Source: Phycisphaerae bacterium
GTDB lineage: Bacteria > Planctomycetota > Phycisphaerae > Phycisphaerales > SM1A02
NCBI GenBank assembly: GCA_016795035.1
Contig: JAEUIT010000090.1
Span: 1 to 64,000, forward strand
Direction of reading: 5' to 3'
Length of the DNA: 64,000 bases
Position 1 is the first letter of the stretch; every line of letters starts with the position of its first letter. The translations under genes were made by a program, and so were the position numbers. Below are positions 9,469 to 18,048 of the stretch, piece by piece. The notes under the pieces were generated by a model. The model saw nothing but the letters and a program-made list of their open reading frames with translations. It was not told the origin of the DNA and made no database searches.

Positions 9469-10119
9469 TCATTCCGCGTTGCAGGCGCGAAGCGCGTCGA
9501 TCGCGCGGCGCAGCCCATCGAGATCGACGCTCGGTATCGGGTGCCCTGAGCGTAGATCGCGATCGAACGGGATGCGCATGGACGGCGGGCAGCGCATCAC
9601 GCGATGCGTGACGCCGTCGTCGTCGACGACGATCGCGGAGAGCCGGCCGAAGCGCGAGTCGACCGTCTCGAAGCGCGGCTCCTCGTACCCAGCTGCAACG
9701 ATGAGATCCGCAAGCTCGGCGTCGGTGCGCGTCGTCTCGACGCGAATGCGGCACGTCGGGTCGGCGTCGACCTGGCCCTTCGCCGCGCGGCCCACGAGGG
9801 CGAGCCGCGGCTCGATGCACCGCTCGGCTCCCCACCCTGCACCAACATGCGCGAGGAGCGTCATGAGCTCCTCGGCCCGCTCGAGGATGTCGGCGACGTG
9901 CGCCGCATAACCGGCGACGCCGAGCGTCTCCATCGCAAGGCCGCGGACGTGTTCGCGCACGAGCGCGAGCGGCACCGTCGACGGCTCCGCGTTACGCCGC
10001 GCCGCTGCGGTCCGGATGGCCTCCGCGGCCGAGGCCACGCGTCCGCCGACGAAGATGGAGTCCGTCAGGAGACGCGCCGCGTCGCGGGCAATCTCGTCGT
10101 CGATCGGTCGGTGCACCAC
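9469..10119 (-). CDS. Conserved hypothetical protein
   Basis: 216 residues from a GTG at 10119 (a second GTG lies three bases downstream). No family recognised. The N-terminal half is Ala-rich and helical (HRPIDDEIARDAARLL...), and the C-terminal half is mixed alpha/beta with an acidic SAIVVDDDGVTHRVMRCPP segment. No signal peptide or membrane span is visible. A TACACT box (complement of 10126-10131) lies 6 nt before the start, so the mRNA is probably leaderless. It is divergent from the YceH-family gene and the two promoters lie within about 50 bases. Confidence 0.7.
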   Translation of the reverse strand: MVHRPIDDEIARDAARLLTDSIFVGGRVASAAEAIRTAAARRNAEPSTVPLALVREHVRGLAMETLGVAGYAAHVADILERAEELMTLLAHVGAGWGAERCIEPRLALVGRAAKGQVDADPTCRIRVETTRTDAELADLIVAAGYEEPRFETVDSRFGRLSAIVVDDDGVTHRVMRCPPSMRIPFDRDLRSGHPIPSVDLDGLRRAIDALRACNAE

Positions 10120-10125
10120 GAACGC

Positions 10126-10131
10126 AGTGTA
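10126..10131 (-). promoter_or_regulatory. -10 box, leaderless promoter
   Basis: TACACT on the minus strand, 6 nt before the GTG at 10119. The spacing puts the transcription start at or next to the start codon. Confidence 0.55.
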
Positions 10132-10176
10132 CGGCTCGGGCCGTCGCGCTCCGCGTTGCCGGGCGCATCCGCGCCG

Positions 10177-10182
10177 TACACT
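10177..10182 (+). promoter_or_regulatory. -10 box, leaderless promoter
   Basis: TACACT six nt before the ATG at 10189. A weak TTGCCG lies 15 nt upstream. It forms a divergent pair with the minus-strand box at 10126-10131. Confidence 0.55.
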
Positions 10183-10188
10183 CCGCGC

Positions 10189-10863
10189 ATGCTTCCGCAA
10201 CTCTCGCCCGACGAGTGCCGCGTCCTCGGCACGCTCATCGAGAAGGCACAGACGACGCCCGCGCAATACCCCCTGTCGCTGAACTCGATCGTCGTTGGCG
10301 TGAGCCAGAAGTCGAACCGCTGGCCGGTGGTCACGATCGACGAGGACCGCGCCCTCCGGGCCCTCGACGGTCTCCGCGCGAAGGGTCTCGCTCGCGAGGT
10401 CTCGCTCGCCGCGAGCCGCGTCGAGAAGTTCCGCCATGTCGCCCGGGAGGCGCTCGGCGTTTCCACCAGCGAATTGGTGCTCCTCGCCGAACTCCTGCTG
10501 CGCGGGCCGCAGACGGTCGGCGAGTTGCGCGGCCGCGCGTCGCGCATGCATCCCTTCGAGTCGCTTGAGGCGACGCAGACGATCCTCGAGGCCATGGCGG
10601 CGCGCGAGCAGCCGCTCGTGCGCGAGCTTCCGCCCTCGCCCGGCTCCCGCGCGAAGCGCTGGATGCAGCTCCTCGCGCCGGCCCTGCATCCGCTCGACGC
10701 CCCCGGCGCGAGCGACAGCGACGGCGACGACACCGAGCCCCGTCACGCCGACGGCACGCCGCGCGTGAGCGACGAGCGCCTCGCCGCCATCGAGTCTCGC
10801 CTCGCGGCGCTCGAAGCGACCGTCGCCGAGCTCGTCGCGAAGCTGCGCGATCTCGGCGGCTGA
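10189..10863 (+). CDS. YceH family (DUF480) winged-helix protein
   Basis: 224 residues. The N-terminus LSPDECRVLGTLIEKAQTTP, followed by YPLSLNSIVVGVSQKSNR, is the hallmark of the YceH/DUF480 family, and LLRGPQTVGELRGRASRMHPF is typical of its second winged-helix domain. A short Asp/Glu-rich linker separates the domains from a C-terminal coiled coil (SDERLAAIESRLAALEATVAELVAKLRDL). The biochemical role of the family is not established; the fold suggests DNA binding. The length is close to that of E. coli YceH. Confidence 0.9.
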   Translation: MLPQLSPDECRVLGTLIEKAQTTPAQYPLSLNSIVVGVSQKSNRWPVVTIDEDRALRALDGLRAKGLAREVSLAASRVEKFRHVAREALGVSTSELVLLAELLLRGPQTVGELRGRASRMHPFESLEATQTILEAMAAREQPLVRELPPSPGSRAKRWMQLLAPALHPLDAPGASDSDGDDTEPRHADGTPRVSDERLAAIESRLAALEATVAELVAKLRDLGG

Positions 10864-10877
10864 CGCACGAGCGTCCG

Positions 10878-12281
10878 TCACTCCGCCGCGGGGAGATTCG
10901 TGATCTCGACGTCGCGCACCGTCGACGGGTCTTGGCCGTCGCAGCGGAATCGGAGCGCGAGGTAGGCGCGCGACCCGGCGTCGACGATCAGGCTCACCGC
11001 GGCGCCGCCGACGAGGCAGCGAAGGAGGAGTTCCCAGAGATCGATGAAGCCGCCGGCGATGCGCGCCGTTCGGCCCGCGATCGGCGGAAGTGCGGCCGAA
11101 GGTCCGAGGACGCCGACGTCGCCGAGGGCGCCCGCCGCCGCACTCGTCCCCGCGCCCCAGCCGATCGCGGCTTCGGCGAGCGACGTCGCAAGCCACGTGA
11201 CGAATCCGACGAGTCCGAGCCCGATCGCGATGGCGACGATGCCCACGGCGATCGTGAGCACCGCGATTCCCGGGCGACGAAGGAGATACGACGTGGAGCG
11301 GACGAGCGCGTCGACGGAGTCGGAGTCGCCGGTCGCGACCGAGGCGACCGCGAGCGGCCAGCCGAACGCGAACGCGCCGCCGACGATCACGATCAGGAAG
11401 CTCAGAAGGAGTGCGGCGCCGTAGAGGAGTCCGGCCAGGATGTCGAGCGCCGGCACGCGAAGGAGGACGCCGATGCCGCCCATGAGGAGGACGGCGAGTG
11501 CGGTGAGCCCGATCGGGAAGACCGGAACTCCGGCGAAGCGAAGGAGCGAGCGGCGGACGAACGCGGCGGCGTCGGCCATCGTCGGACGCACGCCTCGGCC
11601 GGCATCGCAGACCGCCATGCGCGAGAGGCCGCCGACGAGCGTGCTGAAGAGGATCGCGAGCGGAAGGCCCGCGAGGAACGCGTACCACGGCGCCGTGCGC
11701 ACGAGCGCGGCCGGCACGCGCACGAAGGTCTCGATGCCCGCGTCGAGCACGCCGAAGGGGCTCAGGGAGAGCGCCGCCATTCCCATGCGTCGAAGCCCGT
11801 TCGCGAGATCGGTGCCGAGCGCCTCGAAGGGTCCGCGGGCCCGCATCGCGTCGACGGCGGCGCGGGCTTGGCGGTACCGCGACTCAAAGCCCACGCGATC
11901 GCCTTCGCGCGTCGATTCGCCGGCGTCGAGCACGGCGAGCCGCTCGAAGTATGCCTCGTCGAGCACGCGGCGCATCTCGCCGGCGTCGGCCTCGGAGAGA
12001 CTCAGCGTATTGCCCTGCGTCAGCGACGTCCCTTGCGCGAATGTCACGACGCTCGAACCGGCGCTCCGACGGGCGAGGCGCTCCTGCTCCGGCGTCCACA
12101 CGCCGACGAGCAGTCCGCTCGGCGAGATCGGACGGTTGCCGAAGGCAAGGTAGAGCGCGTCGGCCGCGCGTCCGGCGACGACGAGGACGATGAAGACGAG
12201 GGCGCCCCACACAAGCCGCGGCGGCAGCAGTGCGGCGACGGCGGCCCGAAGGACGAAGCCAAGACTCGCGCTGACGGTCAC
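10878..12281 (-). CDS. Multi-pass membrane protein, unknown function
   Basis: 467 residues from a GTG at 12281. About six or seven hydrophobic helices: one near the N-terminus (LVWGALVFIVLVVAGRAADAL) and a cluster in the second half (PWYAFLAGLPLAILFSTLVG, FPIGLTALAVLLMGGIGVLL, LLYGAALLLSFLIVIVGGAF, IAVLTIAVGIVAIAIGLGLV). No catalytic motif seen. A TAGCAT box (complement of 12290-12295) lies 8 nt before the start. It starts 47 bases after the stop of the upstream same-strand gene. It resembles uncharacterised polytopic proteins of planctomycetes; function is unknown. Confidence 0.7.
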   Translation of the reverse strand: MTVSASLGFVLRAAVAALLPPRLVWGALVFIVLVVAGRAADALYLAFGNRPISPSGLLVGVWTPEQERLARRSAGSSVVTFAQGTSLTQGNTLSLSEADAGEMRRVLDEAYFERLAVLDAGESTREGDRVGFESRYRQARAAVDAMRARGPFEALGTDLANGLRRMGMAALSLSPFGVLDAGIETFVRVPAALVRTAPWYAFLAGLPLAILFSTLVGGLSRMAVCDAGRGVRPTMADAAAFVRRSLLRFAGVPVFPIGLTALAVLLMGGIGVLLRVPALDILAGLLYGAALLLSFLIVIVGGAFAFGWPLAVASVATGDSDSVDALVRSTSYLLRRPGIAVLTIAVGIVAIAIGLGLVGFVTWLATSLAEAAIGWGAGTSAAAGALGDVGVLGPSAALPPIAGRTARIAGGFIDLWELLLRCLVGGAAVSLIVDAGSRAYLALRFRCDGQDPSTVRDVEITNLPAAE

Positions 12282-12328
12282 GGGCGGCGATGCTACTCGT
12301 AGTTCGTCGAATGGGCGTTGCCGACGCG

Positions 12329-12937
12329 TCAGGCGCCGGCGAGTTCGCGGGCGGCATCGGCGACAATCCAACGCACGATCGGATCACCCGCCGGAAGCCC
12401 CGACGCCTGCGCGTTGTGGAGGAGCGTGCCCGCGTAGAGCTCGGCTTCGGCATCCCCGGGCAGGGCGAGAAGGAAGGCGTGCAGCGCCCACGGCCGGTTG
12501 GTCGCGTTGTCGGGCTGCGTGTTCGCGAGGTGCCAGCGCAGCGCCCGCGCCAGCCGCGCGTGGACTCGCACGCTCTCCGCGCTCGGCGCGGGGCGACTCC
12601 ACACTTCTCGGGCTCGCCGCGCGAGCGCATGGAGCCCGCACAGCTCGGCCTCGGTCCAGACTTCGATCGCGGTCCAGTCGGTCGACGCCCAGAGCGGGCC
12701 GTCGCCGTCGAGGTCGAGGCCGAAGGCATCGACCGGCGCGGAGCCGAGAATCGCGCGCCACAACCGGCTCTCGCCCCCCTCGCGACCACCCGGGAGCGGC
12801 TGGATCGCCGATGCCGGAGGTGTCGTCGGCAGTCGCTCGGTCGCCGCGTCCCCTGCGGCGGCGGCGAGGAGTCGCGACCACCGCTCGCGCCGCGGATCGC
12901 CCGGCTTCACAGAGTCGTGTTGATCGTTCGTCGACAT
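12329..12937 (-). CDS. Hypothetical protein
   Basis: 202 residues from the ATG at 12937; a GTG three codons upstream (12946) is an alternative start. Predicted soluble: an Arg-rich N-terminus, then a helical region rich in Ala, Arg and Trp (DWTAIEVWTEAELCGLHALARRAREVW is split over two helices). No known motif. It lies 47 bases upstream of the polytopic membrane protein on the same strand and may be co-transcribed with it. It is divergent from the zinc-ribbon gene at 13101. Confidence 0.65.
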   Translation of the reverse strand: MSTNDQHDSVKPGDPRRERWSRLLAAAAGDAATERLPTTPPASAIQPLPGGREGGESRLWRAILGSAPVDAFGLDLDGDGPLWASTDWTAIEVWTEAELCGLHALARRAREVWSRPAPSAESVRVHARLARALRWHLANTQPDNATNRPWALHAFLLALPGDAEAELYAGTLLHNAQASGLPAGDPIVRWIVADAARELAGA

Positions 12938-13087
12938 GCGGGGCACTCGCTCGCCGATCCCCTTTGGGGGGCGAGGTCGGGGGCGAGTTCGGGGATGCGT
13001 TCGGCGGGGCGTCGGCGACCTCGCACGTGCATCGCATCTTCTCGATCGGAACCATCGTGCGAAGTTTGGAGCGTCAAGATCCGATGC

Positions 13088-13093
13088 TACTCT
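13088..13093 (+). promoter_or_regulatory. -10 box, leaderless promoter
   Basis: TACTCT followed by 7 nt and then the ATG at 13101. Confidence 0.45.
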
Positions 13094-13100
13094 ACGAGTG

Positions 13101-13499
13101 ATGCTCCGTCATGCGCGAGCCAAGCGGTCCTTGATCGACGTGAGGCGTTGCCTCTCGTGCGGTTACGCGGGACCGCTCGCCGACCTCGACATCGATGCGA
13201 CGGAAGCGTCCGCGGACCATCATCACGGTGCTGACGAGCACGGCAGCGATCCGCTCGTGTGCCCGCGCTGCGCGTGCGACTTTCGCGTGCGCCCGCCGCG
13301 GAGCTACGCCGAGATGGAAGGGCTCACGGAACGCGGCACGACGCGACGCCACCGTCGCACGCAGACGACCGCGCACGCGATCGACATCGGGCTCCGCACC
13401 CGCTGGGTCGGCTTCCTCGTTGCGACGAGCGGCCTTCTGATCATCGCCGGGACGCTGATCTCGATGCTGCTTCAGCCGTTCACCGGCGTGGGCGACTGA
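13101..13499 (+). CDS. Zinc-ribbon membrane protein
   Basis: 132 residues. Two CxxC knuckles (CLSCGYAGPL near residue 14 and CPRCACDFRV near 52) form a zinc ribbon interrupted by a His/Asp-rich loop (DHHHGADEHGSD). A single membrane span lies near the C-terminus (VGFLVATSGLLIIAGTLISMLL). The ribbon is therefore probably cytoplasmic and tethered. A GTG one codon upstream is an alternative start. The preceding TACTCT box 7 nt away suggests a leaderless mRNA. Confidence 0.7.
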   Translation: MLRHARAKRSLIDVRRCLSCGYAGPLADLDIDATEASADHHHGADEHGSDPLVCPRCACDFRVRPPRSYAEMEGLTERGTTRRHRRTQTTAHAIDIGLRTRWVGFLVATSGLLIIAGTLISMLLQPFTGVGD

Positions 13500-13542
13500 C
13501 GCACACGCCGCGGGCTTCGCGCGTCGGTAGACTCGTCGGACC

Positions 13543-15015
13543 ATGACCCAATCTGGGACCCACTCCGGGACCGCGTCCGCGACGACGTCCGCTGCGCTTG
13601 CGCTCGAACCCGTCCTCGCCACGATCGAGAAGACGCAAGCGGCCGCCGTCGAGCGGCTCGCCGAATTCCTGCGCATCCCGAGCATCAGCACCGATCCGGC
13701 ATTCGATGCCGACACCACGCGCTGCGCCGAGTGGGCCGCGGCGCAGCTGCGCGAGCTCGGCTTCCGCGCCGAGGTCGTGAAGACGATCGGTCACCCCATG
13801 GTCCTCGCGCATCACGACGGACCGTCAGGCCAACGCTCGGGCAGCCCGCGGATCCTCTACTACGGCCACTACGACGTGCAGCCGGCCGATCCCCTCGAAC
13901 TCTGGACCTCGCCCGCGTTCGAGCCGGCGATCGTCGACGGCCACTCCTATCGCGGGAAGCCCGGCAAGCGCATCGTGGCCCGCGGCGCGGTCGACGACAA
14001 GGGCCAGGTGATGACCTTCATCGAGGCCTTCCGCGCCTGGCACGCGACGCACGGCACCTTGCCCTGCGCCGTCACCGTCATGCTCGAAGGCGAGGAGGAG
14101 TCGGGCTCGAAGAGTTTCGAGCCGTTCCTGAAGTCGCACAAGGAGAAGCTCGCCGCCGACGTCTGCGTCGTGAGCGACACCGGCATGTGGGACATCGAGA
14201 CGCCGGCGATCACGACGCGCCTGCGCGGCCTCGTCTACGTCGAGGTCACGCTGCACGGTCCGAGCCTCGACCTCCACTCCGGCATGTACGGCGGCACGCT
14301 CGTCAATCCGATCAACGCGCTCGCGGCGATCGTCGGCAAGCTGCACGACGCCGACCGACGCGTGCAGCTCAAGGGCTTCTACGACAACGTCGAGCCGCTG
14401 CCCGACGCGATCCGCGCCCAATGGGCCGGGCTCGCCTTCGACGAGATGGAGTTCCTCGGCGAAGCGGGCGTGAAGCATCCCTACGGCGAGAAGGGCACGA
14501 CGACGATGGAGCGCATGTGGTCGCGACCGACCTGCGACTGCAACGGCATCTACGGCGGCTACACCGGCAAGGGCGCGAAGACCGTCATCCCGGCGCATGC
14601 AACGGTGAAATTGAGCTGTCGCCTCGTCGCGAACCAGGATCCGGCGAAGGTCCATGCGAGCATCGAGGCCTTCTTCAAGGATCATTGCCCCCCCGGCTGC
14701 CGGATCGAGATGGTCTCGCACGGCATGGGTCCCGCGATCAGCGTACCGACCGACTCGGTCTGGCTCCGCGCCGCGGCGAAGGCGCTCAAGGCGACGTTCG
14801 GCAAGGAGGCCGCACTGATCGGCACCGGCGGCAGCATCCCCGCGGTCGGCCTGATGCAGCGCGAGCTCGGGATCGACTCGCTCCTCGTCGGCTTCGGCCT
14901 GGACGACGACCACGTCCACAGCCCGAACGAGAAGTTCGAGCTCTGGTGCTACCGAAACGGCATCGAGGCCCAGGCCCGCATGCTCGCCGAGTTCGCCGCC
15001 ACGCCGCGCGCGTGA
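13543..15015 (+). CDS. M20 family metallodipeptidase
   Basis: 490 residues. Di-zinc M20 peptidase with the metal-ligand motifs YYGHYDVQP (His and adjacent Asp), ARGAVDDKGQ (bridging Asp), LEGEEESGS (catalytic and ligand Glu), VVSDTGMW (Asp) and a C-terminal HSPNEKF (His). The insertion between them is the usual dimerisation domain (LHGPSLDLHSGMYGGTLVNP). Family members hydrolyse dipeptides or remove N-terminal residues from short peptides. No signal peptide, so cytoplasmic. A TAGACT box ends 9 nt before the ATG. Confidence 0.92.
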   Translation: MTQSGTHSGTASATTSAALALEPVLATIEKTQAAAVERLAEFLRIPSISTDPAFDADTTRCAEWAAAQLRELGFRAEVVKTIGHPMVLAHHDGPSGQRSGSPRILYYGHYDVQPADPLELWTSPAFEPAIVDGHSYRGKPGKRIVARGAVDDKGQVMTFIEAFRAWHATHGTLPCAVTVMLEGEEESGSKSFEPFLKSHKEKLAADVCVVSDTGMWDIETPAITTRLRGLVYVEVTLHGPSLDLHSGMYGGTLVNPINALAAIVGKLHDADRRVQLKGFYDNVEPLPDAIRAQWAGLAFDEMEFLGEAGVKHPYGEKGTTTMERMWSRPTCDCNGIYGGYTGKGAKTVIPAHATVKLSCRLVANQDPAKVHASIEAFFKDHCPPGCRIEMVSHGMGPAISVPTDSVWLRAAAKALKATFGKEAALIGTGGSIPAVGLMQRELGIDSLLVGFGLDDDHVHSPNEKFELWCYRNGIEAQARMLAEFAATPRA

Positions 15016-15037
15016 CCGCGCGGCAGGCGGAGCGGCG

Positions 15038-15214
15038 TCACGGCGCGATGCGGCGACGGCGGTTCCGCCGGAGGCGGAGCACCTCGAGTCGCAGTTCCGT
15101 CATCCGCACATGGCGGTCGACGACCGTGGCGGCGGCACCGAGCGCTGCAACGGCGACCGCGGCCGCGCCTGCAACGACGATCAGAATCACGGTCGGTTCG
15201 GTCAGCGGCCCCAT
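15038..15214 (-). CDS. Small single-span membrane protein (58 residues)
   Basis: A short reading frame with a realistic protein: MGPLTEPTVILIVVAG, then an Ala/Val-rich membrane helix (about residues 8-32), then a basic amphipathic tail ending in an Arg cluster (NRRRRIAP). The inside-positive C-terminus suggests an N-out/C-in anchor. It is convergent with the M20 gene (stops 22 bases apart) and divergent from the large exported protein at 15336. There is no clear Shine-Dalgarno sequence. Supported only by composition and position, so it needs comparative evidence. Confidence 0.45.
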   Translation of the reverse strand: MGPLTEPTVILIVVAGAAAVAVAALGAAATVVDRHVRMTELRLEVLRLRRNRRRRIAP

Positions 15215-15319
15215 AGATCGCAGAGGTCGGCGCGAGTGGACCGGGACTTGAAGCTCGCAGGCGAAAAAAGTGCGGGTCGATCAGGAAGAACGCGCTCCGG
15301 TTCGCGGACCTCCATTGGC

Positions 15320-15325
15320 TACACT
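15320..15325 (+). promoter_or_regulatory. -10 box, leaderless or near-leaderless promoter
   Basis: TACACT, 10 nt before the ATG at 15336. Confidence 0.5.
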
Positions 15326-15335
15326 CCCCGCCGCC

Positions 15336-17954
15336 ATGCACTTGCGATCTGCCGGCGTCTTCACTGCGCTTGTCGCCGGCCTCCTCTTCATCCTCGGCGC
15401 GAGCGCACGCACGGCCAGCGCGCAGACCGTCAACGTCGAGCTCACCTCGTTCGGCGTCGCCGGCATGATGCGACCTGGCGACTGGATCGCGATCAAGGTG
15501 AAACTGACGGCGGACTCGGTCGAGCCCGTCACCGCCGAAGTCTCGTGGGAAGTCCCGAACGCCGACGGCGACGACTGCGAGAACACGCGCGTCGTCACGC
15601 TCGCCGGCGGACAGTCGATCGAGAAGTGGCTTTACGCGCGCCTTCCGCCGTCGACGCAGCCCTTCGATCTCCAAAGCAACCCCTGGACGGTGCGCGTCTT
15701 CAAGATGGAGGACGGTCGCCGCGTCAGTGAGATCGGCGCGACCCGCATCAGCGGGCAGACCGCCACCACGGGTTCGCTCGCGATCGACATGGACAAGGAC
15801 CTGATCCTCGTCCTCGGCGACCGAAAGCTCGGCCTCGAGCAGTATCAGGACACGCTCTTCAACGACTATGAGATGCCGCCGGGCCTCCAGGCGCGGACGA
15901 TGGTCGCGTCGGGCGCCACGCTCGCGGACCTTCCCGATCGCTGGCAAGGGCTCGCGCCGTTCAGCGCGATCATCTGGTGCGACTCCGATCGGCGCCCCTC
16001 GCAGCTCTCAAGCGCGCAGGCCAGCGCGCTCCGCGAGTGGATCTGGCGCGGCGGCACGCTCGTCATCGGCATCGCCCGCGCCCCCGACGCCTGGGGCATC
16101 GATCGCGCGCCCGGCTCCCACGAACTCGAGGATCTCCTCCCGAGCGCCCCTCCGAAGCGCTTGGAGCTACGCATCGGCGACGTCGCTCCGATCGTTTCCA
16201 AGTACGAGTCGCTCCGCGATCCGACGCGCGCGACGCCCGTCTACGTGTGGGATCCCGCGAAGCTCGATCGCGGCTACCGGCCGATCGTGTCGCTGCCGTC
16301 GCCGAAGGCCGAGACCGGCCTCCTCGCGCCGCGCCCCGGCAAGGATTTCGACGGTGCCGTCGTCGGCGTGCAGCGCAACTTCGGGTTCGGCATGATCGTC
16401 GTCCTTGGCCTCGACGTCGACCAACTCAGCACGCAGGGCGTGCACACGACGAACATTCCGGTTCCGCAGGCCGACACCTTCTGGAACCGCATCCTCGGCC
16501 GTCGCGGCGACACGCCCACCGCCGAAGAGATGCAGCGCTACATCTCCGACACGTCGGTGCAGATCCTGAACCCGATCCGCACCTCAACGAGCGAGCTCGG
16601 CTCCGGCCGCCTGATCAGCGAGCGCATCGGCCTCACCAGCCAAGCCGCGCTTGGCGTGCTCGCGGCGTCGCTCATCTTCCTTCTCTACTGGCTGTTGTCG
16701 GGGCCGATGGGATTCTTCGGCCTGAAGCAATTCAAGCGCGAGCGCCATTCGTGGGTGCTCTTCGTCGCCATCGCGTTCCTCTTCACTGCGGTCGCCTGGG
16801 CCGGCGGCGCGCTCATCTCGCCGACAAGCGCGAACCTCCGTCACGTCACCGTGATCGACCAGCTCGGAGTGGATCCCGCGCAGACCGACACGTCGAAGGG
16901 CATCCCCGACCAACGCGCGACGTCGTGGATGAGCGTCTACTTCCCGAGCTACGGGCCCACGTCGATCAAGATCGGCGACGAGGACGACGCCAACGCAAAC
17001 GATCTCCTCTCCTCGTGGTCGCCTCCGCCCTCCGGCACTGGCGACAGCTTCCCGAACAAGGATCGCTACCGCGTCGATGCGGAGGTCCAGTCCGAGTATC
17101 TCGTGCCGGCGCGCAAGACAAGCGCGGACTTCGTCGCGCGATGGCGCGGCGTGATCAGTCCGGAATGGGGCGCGCCGGTGAGCGTCGTCTCGCCGGTCGA
17201 GCTGCGCGTCGATCGCCAACTCAAGCCGCATCCCATCTCGATCGTCGGCGCTCTCAAGCACGGATTGCCCGGCACGCTGCAGGACGTGCGCGTCACGCTG
17301 GTCGTTCCGCAGCGCACACCGCTCCCGGCGATGACGGCGCAGAATCCCCCGCGCCCGCGGCCCGACACGTCCGGACTTCCGCCCCTCGACGGCCGCATGG
17401 TTTCGCCGGTGCGCGGCATGTGGGCCCCGAACACGCCGCTCGATCTCGGCGCGCTCTTCGGCGATCCCGCCCCCTTCCGTCGTGGCGTGACCGGCTCGAT
17501 CGACAAGGAGTTCGAGGACCGCTACTACGGGGCGATTGCCCAGAGCTTCGCGTCGAACTTCGGCGTCGGCAACGATTCGCTCGACGACGACCGTCGGCGT
17601 CTCTTCCTCGAGATGCTGACGTACTTCTGGATGCTTGAGCCGCCGCATTGGATCCGCTTCACGGCGGGTGAGCAGACGTCGGCCCGCGCGGCGCGCCACC
17701 ACGCCCGCGAGCTCGACCTCTCGCCCTGGATGACGCGACCGGTCCTGATCATCACGGGCTTCCTCGACGGCAGCTCGTGTCCGATTCCGGTCGAAGTCGA
17801 CGGCGAACTCGTCCCGGGCGAAGGGCTGACGATGTTCCGCTACATCCTGCCGCTCGACGACTCGAAGTTCTACGACATGCTCGTCCCCGAGATGGTGACG
17901 AAGGACCAGTCGCCCGAGCCGCCGACGCCACCCTCGACACCGCCGACCGACTGA
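15336..17954 (+). CDS. Large exported membrane protein near ABC ATPase
   Basis: 872 residues. It has a signal peptide (1 to about 32, ending ARTASAQ), an exported N-terminal region with a beta-rich segment and then an alpha/beta region that looks like a class I glutamine-amidotransferase-like fold (SAIIWCDSDRR, LREWIWRGGTLVIG). Two membrane spans follow (about 436-456 and 471-494), then a long second extracytoplasmic part. The start at 15336 is chosen because the signal peptide begins there; an upstream in-frame ATG would add a non-hydrophobic extension. It precedes an ABC ATPase by 94 bases. The arrangement resembles GldG-like or DUF4350-like partners of ABC-2 systems, but this is inference. 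Confidence 0.75.
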   Translation: MHLRSAGVFTALVAGLLFILGASARTASAQTVNVELTSFGVAGMMRPGDWIAIKVKLTADSVEPVTAEVSWEVPNADGDDCENTRVVTLAGGQSIEKWLYARLPPSTQPFDLQSNPWTVRVFKMEDGRRVSEIGATRISGQTATTGSLAIDMDKDLILVLGDRKLGLEQYQDTLFNDYEMPPGLQARTMVASGATLADLPDRWQGLAPFSAIIWCDSDRRPSQLSSAQASALREWIWRGGTLVIGIARAPDAWGIDRAPGSHELEDLLPSAPPKRLELRIGDVAPIVSKYESLRDPTRATPVYVWDPAKLDRGYRPIVSLPSPKAETGLLAPRPGKDFDGAVVGVQRNFGFGMIVVLGLDVDQLSTQGVHTTNIPVPQADTFWNRILGRRGDTPTAEEMQRYISDTSVQILNPIRTSTSELGSGRLISERIGLTSQAALGVLAASLIFLLYWLLSGPMGFFGLKQFKRERHSWVLFVAIAFLFTAVAWAGGALISPTSANLRHVTVIDQLGVDPAQTDTSKGIPDQRATSWMSVYFPSYGPTSIKIGDEDDANANDLLSSWSPPPSGTGDSFPNKDRYRVDAEVQSEYLVPARKTSADFVARWRGVISPEWGAPVSVVSPVELRVDRQLKPHPISIVGALKHGLPGTLQDVRVTLVVPQRTPLPAMTAQNPPRPRPDTSGLPPLDGRMVSPVRGMWAPNTPLDLGALFGDPAPFRRGVTGSIDKEFEDRYYGAIAQSFASNFGVGNDSLDDDRRRLFLEMLTYFWMLEPPHWIRFTAGEQTSARAARHHARELDLSPWMTRPVLIITGFLDGSSCPIPVEVDGELVPGEGLTMFRYILPLDDSKFYDMLVPEMVTKDQSPEPPTPPSTPPTD

Positions 17955-18048
17955 CATCATCGATAGAACGTGCCCGCTCGAACTTCACTGAGGGGCGATC
18001 GCCTCGTCCTCACGCTCGACCTGCCAACGACCGACCGGTTCGCCTCCC

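Noticed and set aside
9469..11688. A long open frame on the minus strand spanning the hypothetical gene and continuing through the YceH-family gene and beyond
   Set aside because: Only the part up to the GTG at 10119 has protein-like composition; upstream it is an Arg-rich antisense frame of the well-supported YceH-family gene on the plus strand.
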